Positions 34,409-42,977 of a stretch of DNA of 64,000 nt are shown here, piece by piece. Numbering within the stretch: the first letter of the stretch is position 1; every line of letters starts with the position of its first letter. The position numbers were made by a program, and so were the translations under genes. The DNA lies in assembly GCA_016714165.1 (NCBI GenBank), contig JADJNU010000001.1, positions 1,612,001-1,676,000 on the forward strand, in the 5' to 3' direction. Below the pieces are notes generated by a model that was not told the origin of the DNA, made no database searches, and saw nothing but the letters and a program-made list of their open reading frames with translations. Origin of the DNA: Bdellovibrionales bacterium (GTDB lineage Bacteria; Bdellovibrionota; Bdellovibrionia; Bdellovibrionales; UBA1609).

Positions 34409-35182
34409 ATGGCCAAAAAAGAAAGCGTCATTACCATCACAAGTGTTTCTAAAACATTTTCCATTAAACACCAGAGGCCCAACAACATTAAATCTTTTCT
34501 GATTCAGCTGAGTCATTTCCAGTTCAGTTCCGGAACAGAGACGTCGATAACGGTGCTTAAAGATCTGTCTTTTACAATTTATGAAGGTGATTTCGTCGGC
34601 ATAATGGGAAAAAATGGGGTTGGCAAGAGCACTATCCTAAAGATTATCACTGGAATTTATACGCCTACTACCGGTATGGTTTCCACAAGCAAAAAAATTG
34701 TTCCCCTGCTGGAACTTGGAGCTGGATTCCACCATGAGCTGACAGGATATGAAAACATTTTTCTAAATGCGGCAATACTAAATTTTGGTAAGAGAGAAAT
34801 CCTTAGCAAGGTAGACGACATCATAGGATTTTCGGAACTTGGTGAGCATATACATCAGTGCGTTCGTAACTATTCGAGTGGGATGCTTATGAGGCTAGGC
34901 TTTAGTGTTGCGGTGCATCTTGATGCTGACGTTTTTATCTTCGATGAAATTCTAGCGGTTGGGGATTTAGGGTTTCAAAAAAAATGTCTGAATAAAATTC
35001 ATGAACTTAACGAGAAATACAAAAAAACTATTATCCTAGTGACTCACAGTCCAGATCAAGTCCTCGTCCATTGCAATCGATGTATTATTTTGGACCACAG
35101 CGAGGTGACCTACGATGGCTCACCCAAGATAGGAACGCAAAAATACTTGAGTCTCACCGGATCAGCTCTCGCGCCACAATGA
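34409..35182 (+). CDS. wzt: ABC transporter ATPase for O-antigen/polysaccharide export (Wzt type)
   Basis: 257 residues. Walker A GKNGVGKST, signature NYSSGMLMRLGF, Walker B VFIFDEILAVGD and the switch His (ILVTHSPDQV) are all present. It ends right after the nucleotide-binding domain, so it lacks the C-terminal carbohydrate-binding domain that some Wzt proteins use to recognise a capped chain. Export is then likely independent of terminal-residue recognition (family knowledge). Confidence 0.94.
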   Translation: MAKKESVITITSVSKTFSIKHQRPNNIKSFLIQLSHFQFSSGTETSITVLKDLSFTIYEGDFVGIMGKNGVGKSTILKIITGIYTPTTGMVSTSKKIVPLLELGAGFHHELTGYENIFLNAAILNFGKREILSKVDDIIGFSELGEHIHQCVRNYSSGMLMRLGFSVAVHLDADVFIFDEILAVGDLGFQKKCLNKIHELNEKYKKTIILVTHSPDQVLVHCNRCIILDHSEVTYDGSPKIGTQKYLSLTGSALAPQ

Positions 35183-35327
35183 TAAATTTACAAGAAAAAC
35201 GGTGCTTAGTTATTCTGCTCTTCCTCTACTTTAAATACCGAAAAGTCTTCAATCCAGGAGATGTTTCCAATCTCGGCGCTATTTGGACTGAATCTCTGCG
35301 TATGTCGATAAGATATGTGAACTTTGC
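35183..35327. other. Gap between wzt and the next glycosyltransferase
   Basis: 145 bp with no gene, repeat or hairpin that I can support. Confidence 0.4.
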
Positions 35328-36680
35328 ATGAAAAAATCGCTGTCAGGGAACACGGCACTAGATTTCGATTTGTTGATTGTCAGGGGAGATGTGGCATCCT
35401 TCACTGGATATTCCAATGCTTTAAGGACTCACGTTGAACTTCTGAAGCCATATTTTAAAAATATTCTGGGAGTTAATATTCATCCAACACTGGGAAAAAA
35501 TGTAGTAGATCCGTCCTTTGAAGTCATATCCGATGAACGAGCCGATGCCGAGATGCTCGTATCAAATCGAAAGTCTATTCTCCTGAACTACTGCCTACCT
35601 ACGGAGGCCAGGCGCAACCCGAATGCTCACAACATTTCCCTTTTTTATTGGGAGACCAACTGCCTCGATTCCAAAAGAAAATTTCCACTTTTTCTCAAGA
35701 TGATGGACTCGATTTGGGCGCCATCTAGCTATATCTTCGAGTCAATAAAAAATTGGAATATTCAACGCCCCATAGCAGAAATCCGCTGGCCCTTTGCGGC
35801 GGGATTGAATCCCTCAGAATGCCTCAATCCTGGACCCAATGCCGCAATTTCTTTAGATGAAATCAACTCTTGTTTTCTTAAGCAGGTCACTTTGCCCATG
35901 AAAGTGAGCAGAAGAATCTGCGGATTCAACAATCCTCACTTTTGGTGGAATACAACTATAAAGCAATTCGAGAAAAATCGTTGTCTGACCCCTCTCTCGG
36001 AAGTTTTTCGTAATTCAAACCGCCCCTTTCTGTCGATTCTTATAAATGCACCGAGAAAGGGATTGCCGGTTTTATTAGCAGAATGGTTAAAGTTCAAATC
36101 TGTGACAAACGATAGATCTCCGCTTGTGATAAAAATTTCCAACATGAACGCTCAAGAGGGCAATCTTCCATTACTAGAGGGAATCTGGTCTTTGACTCAT
36201 TCTATCAAGAAGCGCCTGAACTTTTACAAGTCCGACATTTTCGTCATCTTTGATCCGCTCACCGCTCACGATATTAACGCCCTTTATCGTTTGGCAAGAG
36301 CCTATATTTCTACTACTTTGGGAGAGGGTTTTGGTGGCACTATCGCGGAAGCTATCTCTGCCGGCTGTCCAGTCATTTCACCCAGACACACTTCTTTGAC
36401 CAAAATGATCCCTCAGAACCACCCATTCATAATTGAATCCAAACCCATGTCCGTCTCACTGCAAGGGCAACCAAATATCTATCCGATATCATCGATTTGG
36501 CAGATTCCCGCCCCCGGCTCCCTTTCCAAAACTCTCATGCGCTTTGTTAAAACCGATCCTGAGGAACTGGCGTGTTCCGCGAGGAACATAACAACACAAT
36601 TCAAGAACTATTGTGATATCGATTCTATGCGAGCGGCGCTGGAAGATGAGTTGAGGAGGATACGTGCACATTGGGATTGA
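35328..36680 (+). CDS. Glycosyltransferase (GT4-like, GT-B fold)
   Basis: 450 residues. The N-terminal half has FTGYSNALRTHVELLKPYF and LFYWETNCLDSKRKFPLFL, as in GT4 proteins that take a substrate from the cytoplasm. The C-terminal donor site is ISTTLGEGFGGTIAEAISAG followed by CPVISPRHTSLTKMI. The start is ATG 35328, with only a weak ribosome-binding site. It overlaps the next gene by 17 bases. Confidence 0.8.
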   Translation: MKKSLSGNTALDFDLLIVRGDVASFTGYSNALRTHVELLKPYFKNILGVNIHPTLGKNVVDPSFEVISDERADAEMLVSNRKSILLNYCLPTEARRNPNAHNISLFYWETNCLDSKRKFPLFLKMMDSIWAPSSYIFESIKNWNIQRPIAEIRWPFAAGLNPSECLNPGPNAAISLDEINSCFLKQVTLPMKVSRRICGFNNPHFWWNTTIKQFEKNRCLTPLSEVFRNSNRPFLSILINAPRKGLPVLLAEWLKFKSVTNDRSPLVIKISNMNAQEGNLPLLEGIWSLTHSIKKRLNFYKSDIFVIFDPLTAHDINALYRLARAYISTTLGEGFGGTIAEAISAGCPVISPRHTSLTKMIPQNHPFIIESKPMSVSLQGQPNIYPISSIWQIPAPGSLSKTLMRFVKTDPEELACSARNITTQFKNYCDIDSMRAALEDELRRIRAHWD

Positions 36681-37764
36681 TATGAGCCCAGCCGTAATAA
36701 ACAAAACGGCAATCCATCGTATTATTTTCGATACTCTTGTCCACCTGAAGAGCAGCCATCAATCAGTTAAGCCCAGGATCTGCGGAATTTCTTTACCATA
36801 CGTAGCTATCAAGAAACGTCTCTTGCTTTCTCTCGTGCGACGCTGTCTGCAGTTCTTATTTTCTCACCCATTTCTTCTCTTCGTACTGCTGCCAATTGTG
36901 CGTATGCCAAGCCTAATGACAAAATACAGAACCATTTATTTTGACCCGCTCTACACTCTTTTTGAAGCACGAATAGATCATTCTACTGTTATAGTCTTGG
37001 ATCTAACACCGATTACTACTCCAGAATTTCACCATCCCAATACCTGCCAACTCTACCGCTGGGCTTTCGCTCGACTATTAACTTCGAAGTGCCGCTTTGT
37101 TGCTATCAGTCAGAGTACACAGCAAGATCTATGGGTTAATTTTGGAATCGACCCTCACTTTGTGACCGTCATTCCACTCTACGCGCCACTTAACGGACCA
37201 ATTGAAAAACCTATCAAGCCTAAAGACAGAGGAGACGATTATCTCCTTGTTGTCTCTAGCCAAGAATTAAGAAAGAATCTCAAAAATACCCTTCTCGCTT
37301 ATCAGGAAGCAGACCTTTATAGAAAAGGAATTAAACTTAAAATCGTCGGTGGGCCTGGGTGGGGACACGGGGAGATTGCGGCTCTGGCACAAAATATTGC
37401 AGGAGTTGAACTTTTGGGATCTCTTACGGACAACCAGCTTCGTCTCTTATATATTCATTGTTTGGGGTTGGTTTTTGTTAGTTTTTGGGAAGGATTTGGT
37501 CTTCCTTATCTTGAAGCCATGCAATTTTCTAAGCCAATCCTTGCCTCAATAACAGGGGCGGCCCCTGAAGTATGTGGTAGACGCGTCTACTACGCCGATC
37601 CACATTCCGTTCATGAAATCTCTGAAAAGATGGTCCGACTTTCAAATATTGGTTCAAATGAAGTTTCGTATATGATGGAATCATACAAAGGTATTTTGGA
37701 AAAGTACTCAAAAAGCAAATACTTTGAGGCTCTGGAAAAGGTCATAGATGAGATATCGATCTAA
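36664..37764 (+). CDS. GT4 family glycosyltransferase
   Basis: 366 residues from GTG 36664, preceded by a strong GAGGAGG five bases away inside the end of the upstream gene. Motifs: HIGIDMSPAVINKTAIHR at the N-terminus, YLLVVSSQELRKNLKNTL, KIVGGPGWG, and VSFWEGFGLPYLEAMQFSKP for the donor site. Membrane-associating basic/hydrophobic segments at ~60-80 fit a lipid-linked acceptor. Confidence 0.88.
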   Translation: MHIGIDMSPAVINKTAIHRIIFDTLVHLKSSHQSVKPRICGISLPYVAIKKRLLLSLVRRCLQFLFSHPFLLFVLLPIVRMPSLMTKYRTIYFDPLYTLFEARIDHSTVIVLDLTPITTPEFHHPNTCQLYRWAFARLLTSKCRFVAISQSTQQDLWVNFGIDPHFVTVIPLYAPLNGPIEKPIKPKDRGDDYLLVVSSQELRKNLKNTLLAYQEADLYRKGIKLKIVGGPGWGHGEIAALAQNIAGVELLGSLTDNQLRLLYIHCLGLVFVSFWEGFGLPYLEAMQFSKPILASITGAAPEVCGRRVYYADPHSVHEISEKMVRLSNIGSNEVSYMMESYKGILEKYSKSKYFEALEKVIDEISI

Positions 37765-38125
37765 AACCAAACACCTGATTCTGGCTATTTTAATGCCACA
37801 TCAAGCGATTTCCCGTCTATTTCTTGTTAAGGGGACCTCTCTGGTGAAGAACTCAGAAGAGGTACCTGATTCATTTTCTCCCGACTTCTACCTGCTCGCT
37901 CTCAGCAAGGAACGGCACCGAGTTGTTAATTTTTTTTTGTTTAAAACTCCCTTACATTTATTTCTTTTTCCGTTCAAATTGATCTTGGCACCTTACTTGA
38001 TTTTTCGTCTGATACTGATGAACCAAATGGTGGCTTGTTACATCAATGAACACCAACTTACCCATTTGGATAAATTACCAAAAGAACAAGGACCTGGTAA
38101 TGAAAGTTGCTCTTGTAAAACCTGA
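37748..38125 (+). CDS. Small hypothetical membrane-associated protein
   Basis: 125 residues, unrecognised. AAGG lies six bases before ATG 37748. The frame overlaps the previous gene by 17 bases and the next by 26. A hydrophobic block near residues 60-95 (FFLFKTPLHLFLFPFKLILA) could be a membrane hairpin. The tightly nested position and ribosome-binding site favour a real gene over a chance frame. Confidence 0.5.
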   Translation: MRYRSKTKHLILAILMPHQAISRLFLVKGTSLVKNSEEVPDSFSPDFYLLALSKERHRVVNFFLFKTPLHLFLFPFKLILAPYLIFRLILMNQMVACYINEHQLTHLDKLPKEQGPGNESCSCKT

Positions 38126-39080
38126 CCATATTGGTGATTTAGTTTTGTCGATCCCGGCCATCAGAGCTCTCATTCCACACTATGATATCACTCTTTATTG
38201 TAATCCAAGCACTCTATTTTTAGCTGAGTATCTGTTTCCTGAAATCAAAGTCAAAATCTTGAGATTCGCCCATTTGGATCGAACCCACAGAGTAGATCTA
38301 ACTTCACCTGATCCGCAATTCGAGAAAGGAGATGTCACCGTATTTCTTCGCAAGGATTCCTATCTCGAAAATTTTGCGGACATGTACTGTGGAACTGATT
38401 ACATTATGGTTGAACCAACAACCCACCAGCACGAAACTGAAATTCAAAAAAAAGCAGTCTGGCCATTGATTGGCAACTACAGTAGAACAAAGCACTTTCT
38501 GCCCAAAAAGTTCGAAAACTTCGACTTTGCTAAACCTGTAACATTAGGGTTATGCCCAGCAGCGGGGTTCTCTGGTAATGTGTGGCCATTTCACAATTGG
38601 GTCCAACTAGGAAAATTGTATCTTGAAACTGGAGCTCGATTGTTACTTATAGGAGGACTGAAAGAACAAAAGTTAATACAATCAATAAGATCTTACTTAG
38701 GTTCAAGCAAAATGGTTGAGCTCGCTATTGGAGACGGAGACATCAATGGGTTTCTTGCTCACGTAAGCGAGGCCGATTATATTATCGCTTCCGATTCTGG
38801 AACGGCTCATCTCTGTTCATTGGTCCGACCTATAGTTTCTATTTTTGGTCCGAGCCCCCCAAATCGTTTCGCTCCGTTTGGACGCTATAACCTAGTTCTA
38901 TTCAAAGACTACTACTGCAGCCCTTGCCTTCAGCATGATAAAAAAAGAATTAATCACTGTATATCCAGGGAGTGTATTACGTCAATTTCACCCCATGCAG
39001 TGAATTTTTTTTTAACAAATGCGCCCTCCAAGAAACTCGAGTTCAAGGTCATACGCGGTGCGAGCCACCAGCGCTCTTAG
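38100..39080 (+). CDS. GT9 family heptosyltransferase-like glycosyltransferase
   Basis: About 326 residues from ATG 38100 (AAGGA eight bases upstream); an ATG at 38046 is less likely. MKVALVKPDHIGDLVLSIPA is the GT9 opening (ADP-heptose:LPS heptosyltransferase family). LGLCPAAGFSGNVWPFHNW and IIASDSGTAHLCSLVRPIVSIFG are the nucleotide-sugar lines. The product could be an LPS core or O-antigen heptose linkage. A Cys-rich tail (YYCSPCLQHDKKRINHCISREC) is typical of many GT9 members. Confidence 0.9.
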   Translation: MKVALVKPDHIGDLVLSIPAIRALIPHYDITLYCNPSTLFLAEYLFPEIKVKILRFAHLDRTHRVDLTSPDPQFEKGDVTVFLRKDSYLENFADMYCGTDYIMVEPTTHQHETEIQKKAVWPLIGNYSRTKHFLPKKFENFDFAKPVTLGLCPAAGFSGNVWPFHNWVQLGKLYLETGARLLLIGGLKEQKLIQSIRSYLGSSKMVELAIGDGDINGFLAHVSEADYIIASDSGTAHLCSLVRPIVSIFGPSPPNRFAPFGRYNLVLFKDYYCSPCLQHDKKRINHCISRECITSISPHAVNFFLTNAPSKKLEFKVIRGASHQRS

Positions 39081-39095
39081 CAAAACATCTCAAAC

Positions 39096-40082
39096 CTACT
39101 TCGAGTGCCTTTCCTCAACCTGGTGACAATGTCCTAGGTCACTATCGAAAAGAATTGCAAACATCAAGAATTGCAAACCAGCGAGAATGACCATTAAGTC
39201 AAGAACCGCCCGCGGACCAGTAACCGCATTGCCTCCCCAAAACATCCAATCGAAAACGAGATAGCCACCAAAGAGGAGCCCCAATGGTAAAAATAAAAAA
39301 GAAAAATAAAAGAAAAACACCACAGGGTGAAAATCATAGAATAAATATTTGAAATTAAGCCTCCACAAAAAACCTCGGAGTAACATGGGGCTCACTCTCA
39401 GTGCATATTGGATACCCTTAATTTGAGATTGACGCTCTCCTTTGGTATAAATAGCTGTTCTTGGAACATCCCCTACTCGCATCCCATAAGCATTCAACCG
39501 AATAAGGAAGTCCATAGGGTAGCCGTACCTCTCCCAAGCCTTGTTCCAATTGATCGCACGCAAAGCCCTCGAATTGATTGCCGTGTATCCATCAACAACA
39601 TCCATAACTTTATAATAACCAGAGGCAACTTTTGTTAATAAGGTAATAATCCAATTACCTATCAATCTCACCTTGGGCATTTTTTCAAGAGTATCCTGCC
39701 ATTGAGTTGAAAAGAAGCGATTCCCTTTGGTGTAGTCATAGAGCCCATCAACGAGAGGATCCAGGAAACGCTCAACTTCAGAGAGATCCATCTGGTGGTC
39801 ACCACCAATGACGACAGCGATATCAATACCAAGTTCAATCGTCTTTTGGTAACCTGAAATAATACCTCCGCCTGGCCCTTTATTTACCTCATGCCTTATC
39901 AAGATTATCCGAGGATCGTCCTGCGCTAGCCTCTCAACAACCTGTGCCTGATTGTCAGGACTCTTGTCATCGACGACAATAATCCGATCAAAAAGGGAGG
40001 GTACATTTCTAAGCGTTGGCTCGAGGAGTTTTTCCTCATTGTATGCCGGAATAACTAAAGAAACTTTTTTTTCTCGATACAC
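39096..40082 (-). CDS. GT2 polyprenyl-phosphate glycosyltransferase (DPM1-like) with C-terminal membrane helices
   Basis: About 328 residues from GTG 40082, whose GGAGG ribosome-binding site lies in the end of the upstream aminotransferase gene; GTG overlaps that gene's TAG. The catalytic domain has VSLVIPAYNEEKLL, IIVVDDKSPDNQAQV, KGPGGGIISGYQ and VVIGGDHQMD. After residue ~235 come two or three membrane helices (VVFFFYFSFLFLPLGLLFGG). Such enzymes make lipid-phosphate-linked sugars for GT-C transferases, which fits the large GT-C-like gene at 50.7-53.5 kb. Confidence 0.88.
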   Translation of the reverse strand: MYREKKVSLVIPAYNEEKLLEPTLRNVPSLFDRIIVVDDKSPDNQAQVVERLAQDDPRIILIRHEVNKGPGGGIISGYQKTIELGIDIAVVIGGDHQMDLSEVERFLDPLVDGLYDYTKGNRFFSTQWQDTLEKMPKVRLIGNWIITLLTKVASGYYKVMDVVDGYTAINSRALRAINWNKAWERYGYPMDFLIRLNAYGMRVGDVPRTAIYTKGERQSQIKGIQYALRVSPMLLRGFLWRLNFKYLFYDFHPVVFFFYFSFLFLPLGLLFGGYLVFDWMFWGGNAVTGPRAVLDLMVILAGLQFLMFAILFDSDLGHCHQVEERHSK

Positions 40083-41194
40083 TAGACATTGCCTCCTAAC
40101 CAATCAACCAACGTCTCACAAATTTTTTTGACTTCCTGATCATTTATCGACTCGCAAATCGGGAGACTTATTACTTCTTCAGACATTCGCTCTGCTATTG
40201 GAAAGGAGCCTTTGCCATATCCAAGACTCTTAAGTGCAGGCTGCAAATGACAAGGTACTGGATAGTGGACCCCGGCTTGTATCCCATTCGATTGAAGGCC
40301 CTTTAATACCCCATTTCTGTCTTTCAAGCGAACAACAAACAGATGAAAGACGGCTTTAGCATTGGGCGCCTCCTCAAAAAAGAGCAATTCCGCTCCCAAT
40401 TCACCAAGTGTCTCACGATACTTCAACGCGACTTTCCTTCTTCTCGAAGTCCATTCCTCAAGGTGAGGCAGCTTTACGTTCAAGAAAGCAGCTTGGAGGT
40501 TGCCCATTCTATAATTAAACCCCAAGGTATCGTGATAATATTTATCAATCCGCCCATGGTCAGCAATCTTTTTCATTTTTGATGCTAAATCCGCATCTTC
40601 TGTAACGACGATACCGCTGTCTCCCAATGCTCCCAAATTCTTTGAAGGAAACAAACTAAAGGCTCCCGCGTCGCCAAATGTTCCGACTCGACGACCTGCG
40701 ACCTCGGCCAGGTGGGCCTGTGAGCAATCTTCAATTACAAAAAGGTCCCTTTCCTTCGCGATTGCCATCAGATCAGGCATATTTACAGGATATCCGTACA
40801 TATGCACAGGCACAATGGCCCGTGTTCTTGGCCCGATTGCTTCCTTTACTTTCTCCAAGTCCAAATTTGGGCAGTTAGGTTCAACATCCACCAAAACAGG
40901 CCGAGCTCCCACCCCCATGATCGCTTCAATAGTTGCGATAAAGGTATGAGTAGACGTGATAACCTCATCACCAGGACCAATCCCAAGTGCCTCCAAGGCC
41001 AACAAGATGGCAGAAGTCCCGCTAGAACACCCGACTCCATAACCAGCCCCACAAAGCCTACTAAAATCTCGCTCAAAAGCGACGACCTCAGGTCCCTGTA
41101 TGAACTGGCACTGACCAAGGACCCTCTTAAAGGCAGTCTCTAAATCAAAATTAAGACCGGCCATCTGCCGCTGCAGATTCATCAATGGAATCAT
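40082..41194 (-). CDS. DegT/DnrJ/EryC1-family aminotransferase (WlbC/WbpE-like)
   Basis: 370 residues. SSGTSAILLALEALGIGPGD, VITSTHTFIATIEAI, FVIEDCSQAHLAE and the PLP-lysine line FSLFPSKNLGALGDSG define the family. With the divergent dehydrogenase and acetyltransferase at 41.3-43.0 kb it forms a set that would install a 3-amino, then 3-acetamido group on a UDP-GlcNAc(A) sugar. The substrate is inferred from context. Confidence 0.92.
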   Translation of the reverse strand: MIPLMNLQRQMAGLNFDLETAFKRVLGQCQFIQGPEVVAFERDFSRLCGAGYGVGCSSGTSAILLALEALGIGPGDEVITSTHTFIATIEAIMGVGARPVLVDVEPNCPNLDLEKVKEAIGPRTRAIVPVHMYGYPVNMPDLMAIAKERDLFVIEDCSQAHLAEVAGRRVGTFGDAGAFSLFPSKNLGALGDSGIVVTEDADLASKMKKIADHGRIDKYYHDTLGFNYRMGNLQAAFLNVKLPHLEEWTSRRRKVALKYRETLGELGAELLFFEEAPNAKAVFHLFVVRLKDRNGVLKGLQSNGIQAGVHYPVPCHLQPALKSLGYGKGSFPIAERMSEEVISLPICESINDQEVKKICETLVDWLGGNV

Positions 41195-41292
41195 TTTAAA
41201 ACCTCCAACCTGACATTAACGCTGCCTACAAACTTACTGCTTGCATCAACATACTTCAATGAGTACAAAATCTCACTGCTTTAGGGGGCTCA

Positions 41293-42360
41293 ATGTTAAA
41301 ACCACTCAAATTTGGTCTTGTTGGCTGCGGAAGAATTGCAAGGAGACATGCTGACTTACTGAGTCAAGGCCTTGTCGAAGGAGCCACACTGGGAGCCGTG
41401 TGCGATCTGGATCGGGATCGTAGCTTTGGATTTGCGGAAAAGTATCGAGTTCCGTTTTACACTGATATGGCTGAAATGATGGATTCAGAGAACTTAGACG
41501 TCGTGTCAGTTTTGACCCCAAGTGGATACCATGCGGAGCATGTTATCAGATTAGCGGCATACAAGAAACCCATTGTCGTTGAAAAGCCTATGGCATTGCG
41601 TTTGTCGGATGCAGATCAAATGATCGAAGCTTGCGATCAAAATGGAATTAAACTTTTTGTTGTGAAGCAAAATAGATTTAATCAACCTATTGTTCGATTG
41701 AAAGATGCCGTCACATCAGGGCGATTCGGTAAACTTGTACTTGGCACAGTGAGAGTTCGCTGGTGCAGAACTCAAGAATATTATGATCAGGATCCTTGGA
41801 GGGGCACTTGGGGTCTTGATGGGGGAGTTCTCGCTAATCAAGCCAGTCATCATATCGATCTCTTAGAGTGGCTCCTTGGAGATGTTGAAAGTGTATTCGC
41901 CAAATCAGCAACAGCACTCGTCAATATCGAAACAGAGGATGTCGCCGTAGCCGTGCTCAAATTTCGCAACGGTGCGCTAGGCCTTATTGAGGCTACAACT
42001 GCGACAAGACCAAAAGATCTAGAGGGCTCCATATCGATTCTGGGAGAAAAGGGATCGGCTGAAATTGGGGGGTTCGCAGTCAATGAGACAATAACTTGGA
42101 ATTTTAGAGATACCAAGCCTGATGAGCTTGAAAATCTCGCAAAAAGCAATGAAAACCCTCCGAATGTGTACGGTTTTGGCCATCAAACATATTTAAACCA
42201 CGTAGTTTCTTGTATAAATACCGATGGATCTGCCCTTGTCGATGGCTTGGCAGGGAGAAAGAGTCTCGAAGTCATTAGCGCTCTTTATGAATCAATAGAG
42301 ACTGGAAAGGAAGTCCGCCTTCGCTTCCGGCCTGACCGCTGCCGATTGGGCCTGACATGA
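41293..42360 (+). CDS. Gfo/Idh/MocA-family oxidoreductase (WlbA/WbpB-like sugar 3-dehydrogenase)
   Basis: 355 residues. The NAD-binding GFGLVGCGRIARRHADLL-type line is near the N-terminus, followed by VVEKPMALRLSDADQMI, the catalytic-lysine line. LANQASHHIDLLEWLLGDVES contains the His-x-x-Asp-type active-site segment. In this context it would oxidise C3 of a UDP-linked 2-acetamido uronic acid before transamination. Its stop overlaps the next gene (ATGA). Confidence 0.93.
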   Translation: MLKPLKFGLVGCGRIARRHADLLSQGLVEGATLGAVCDLDRDRSFGFAEKYRVPFYTDMAEMMDSENLDVVSVLTPSGYHAEHVIRLAAYKKPIVVEKPMALRLSDADQMIEACDQNGIKLFVVKQNRFNQPIVRLKDAVTSGRFGKLVLGTVRVRWCRTQEYYDQDPWRGTWGLDGGVLANQASHHIDLLEWLLGDVESVFAKSATALVNIETEDVAVAVLKFRNGALGLIEATTATRPKDLEGSISILGEKGSAEIGGFAVNETITWNFRDTKPDELENLAKSNENPPNVYGFGHQTYLNHVVSCINTDGSALVDGLAGRKSLEVISALYESIETGKEVRLRFRPDRCRLGLT

Positions 42361-42977
42361 TTTCTCCGACTGCTATTATATACCCAGGTGTTGAACTAGG
42401 TAGAAACGTGATTGTTGAGGCATTCAGTATAGTTGGGCATCCTCTCCAAACGGGAGAAACCCCCACAACAATAATTGGGGATAATGCGATCATCCGTTCT
42501 CACACTGTTATCTATGCAGGTAATCAAATCGGGCGAAACTTTAGTTGTGGCCATAAAGTCAATATTCGAGAATCAAATATTTTTGGCGACGATGTCAGTA
42601 TCGGAACACATTCTGTAGTCGAGCATCACACTGTCTTCGGTCATGGAGTACGCCTTCATTCAAACGTCTTTGTTCCCGAATATACAAAAATTCATGATCG
42701 GGCATGGCTGGGTCCAAATGTCGTATTGACCAATGCTAAATATCCACGATCAAAGAATGTGCTCAACGAGCTTAAAGGCCCGACCATCGGTGAAGAGGTC
42801 ATAATAGGTGCCAACTCGACGATTCTTCCGGGAATTCACATCGGAAGACGAGCCCTAGTGGGGGCAGGAAGTGTTGTTACCAAAAATGCCGACGAAGAAA
42901 CCGTTTTATTTGGAGCACCAGCAAAGATCATGAAAATGAGAAAAGAACTCACTTGCTACCAGAAGACTTCCTCTTAG
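42357..42977 (+). CDS. Left-handed beta-helix acetyltransferase (WlbB/WbpD-like)
   Basis: 206 residues of hexapeptide repeats (VELGRNVIVEAFSIVGH, IGDNAIIRSHTVIYAG, IGEEVIIGANSTILPGIHIG), ending LVGAGSVVTKNA-type and FGAPAKIMKMR. It should N-acetylate the 3-amino group of the UDP-sugar, completing the trio with its two neighbours. ATG overlaps the previous stop by four bases. The last 29 bases overlap the 3' end of the convergent flippase gene. Confidence 0.92.
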   Translation: MISPTAIIYPGVELGRNVIVEAFSIVGHPLQTGETPTTIIGDNAIIRSHTVIYAGNQIGRNFSCGHKVNIRESNIFGDDVSIGTHSVVEHHTVFGHGVRLHSNVFVPEYTKIHDRAWLGPNVVLTNAKYPRSKNVLNELKGPTIGEEVIIGANSTILPGIHIGRRALVGAGSVVTKNADEETVLFGAPAKIMKMRKELTCYQKTSS

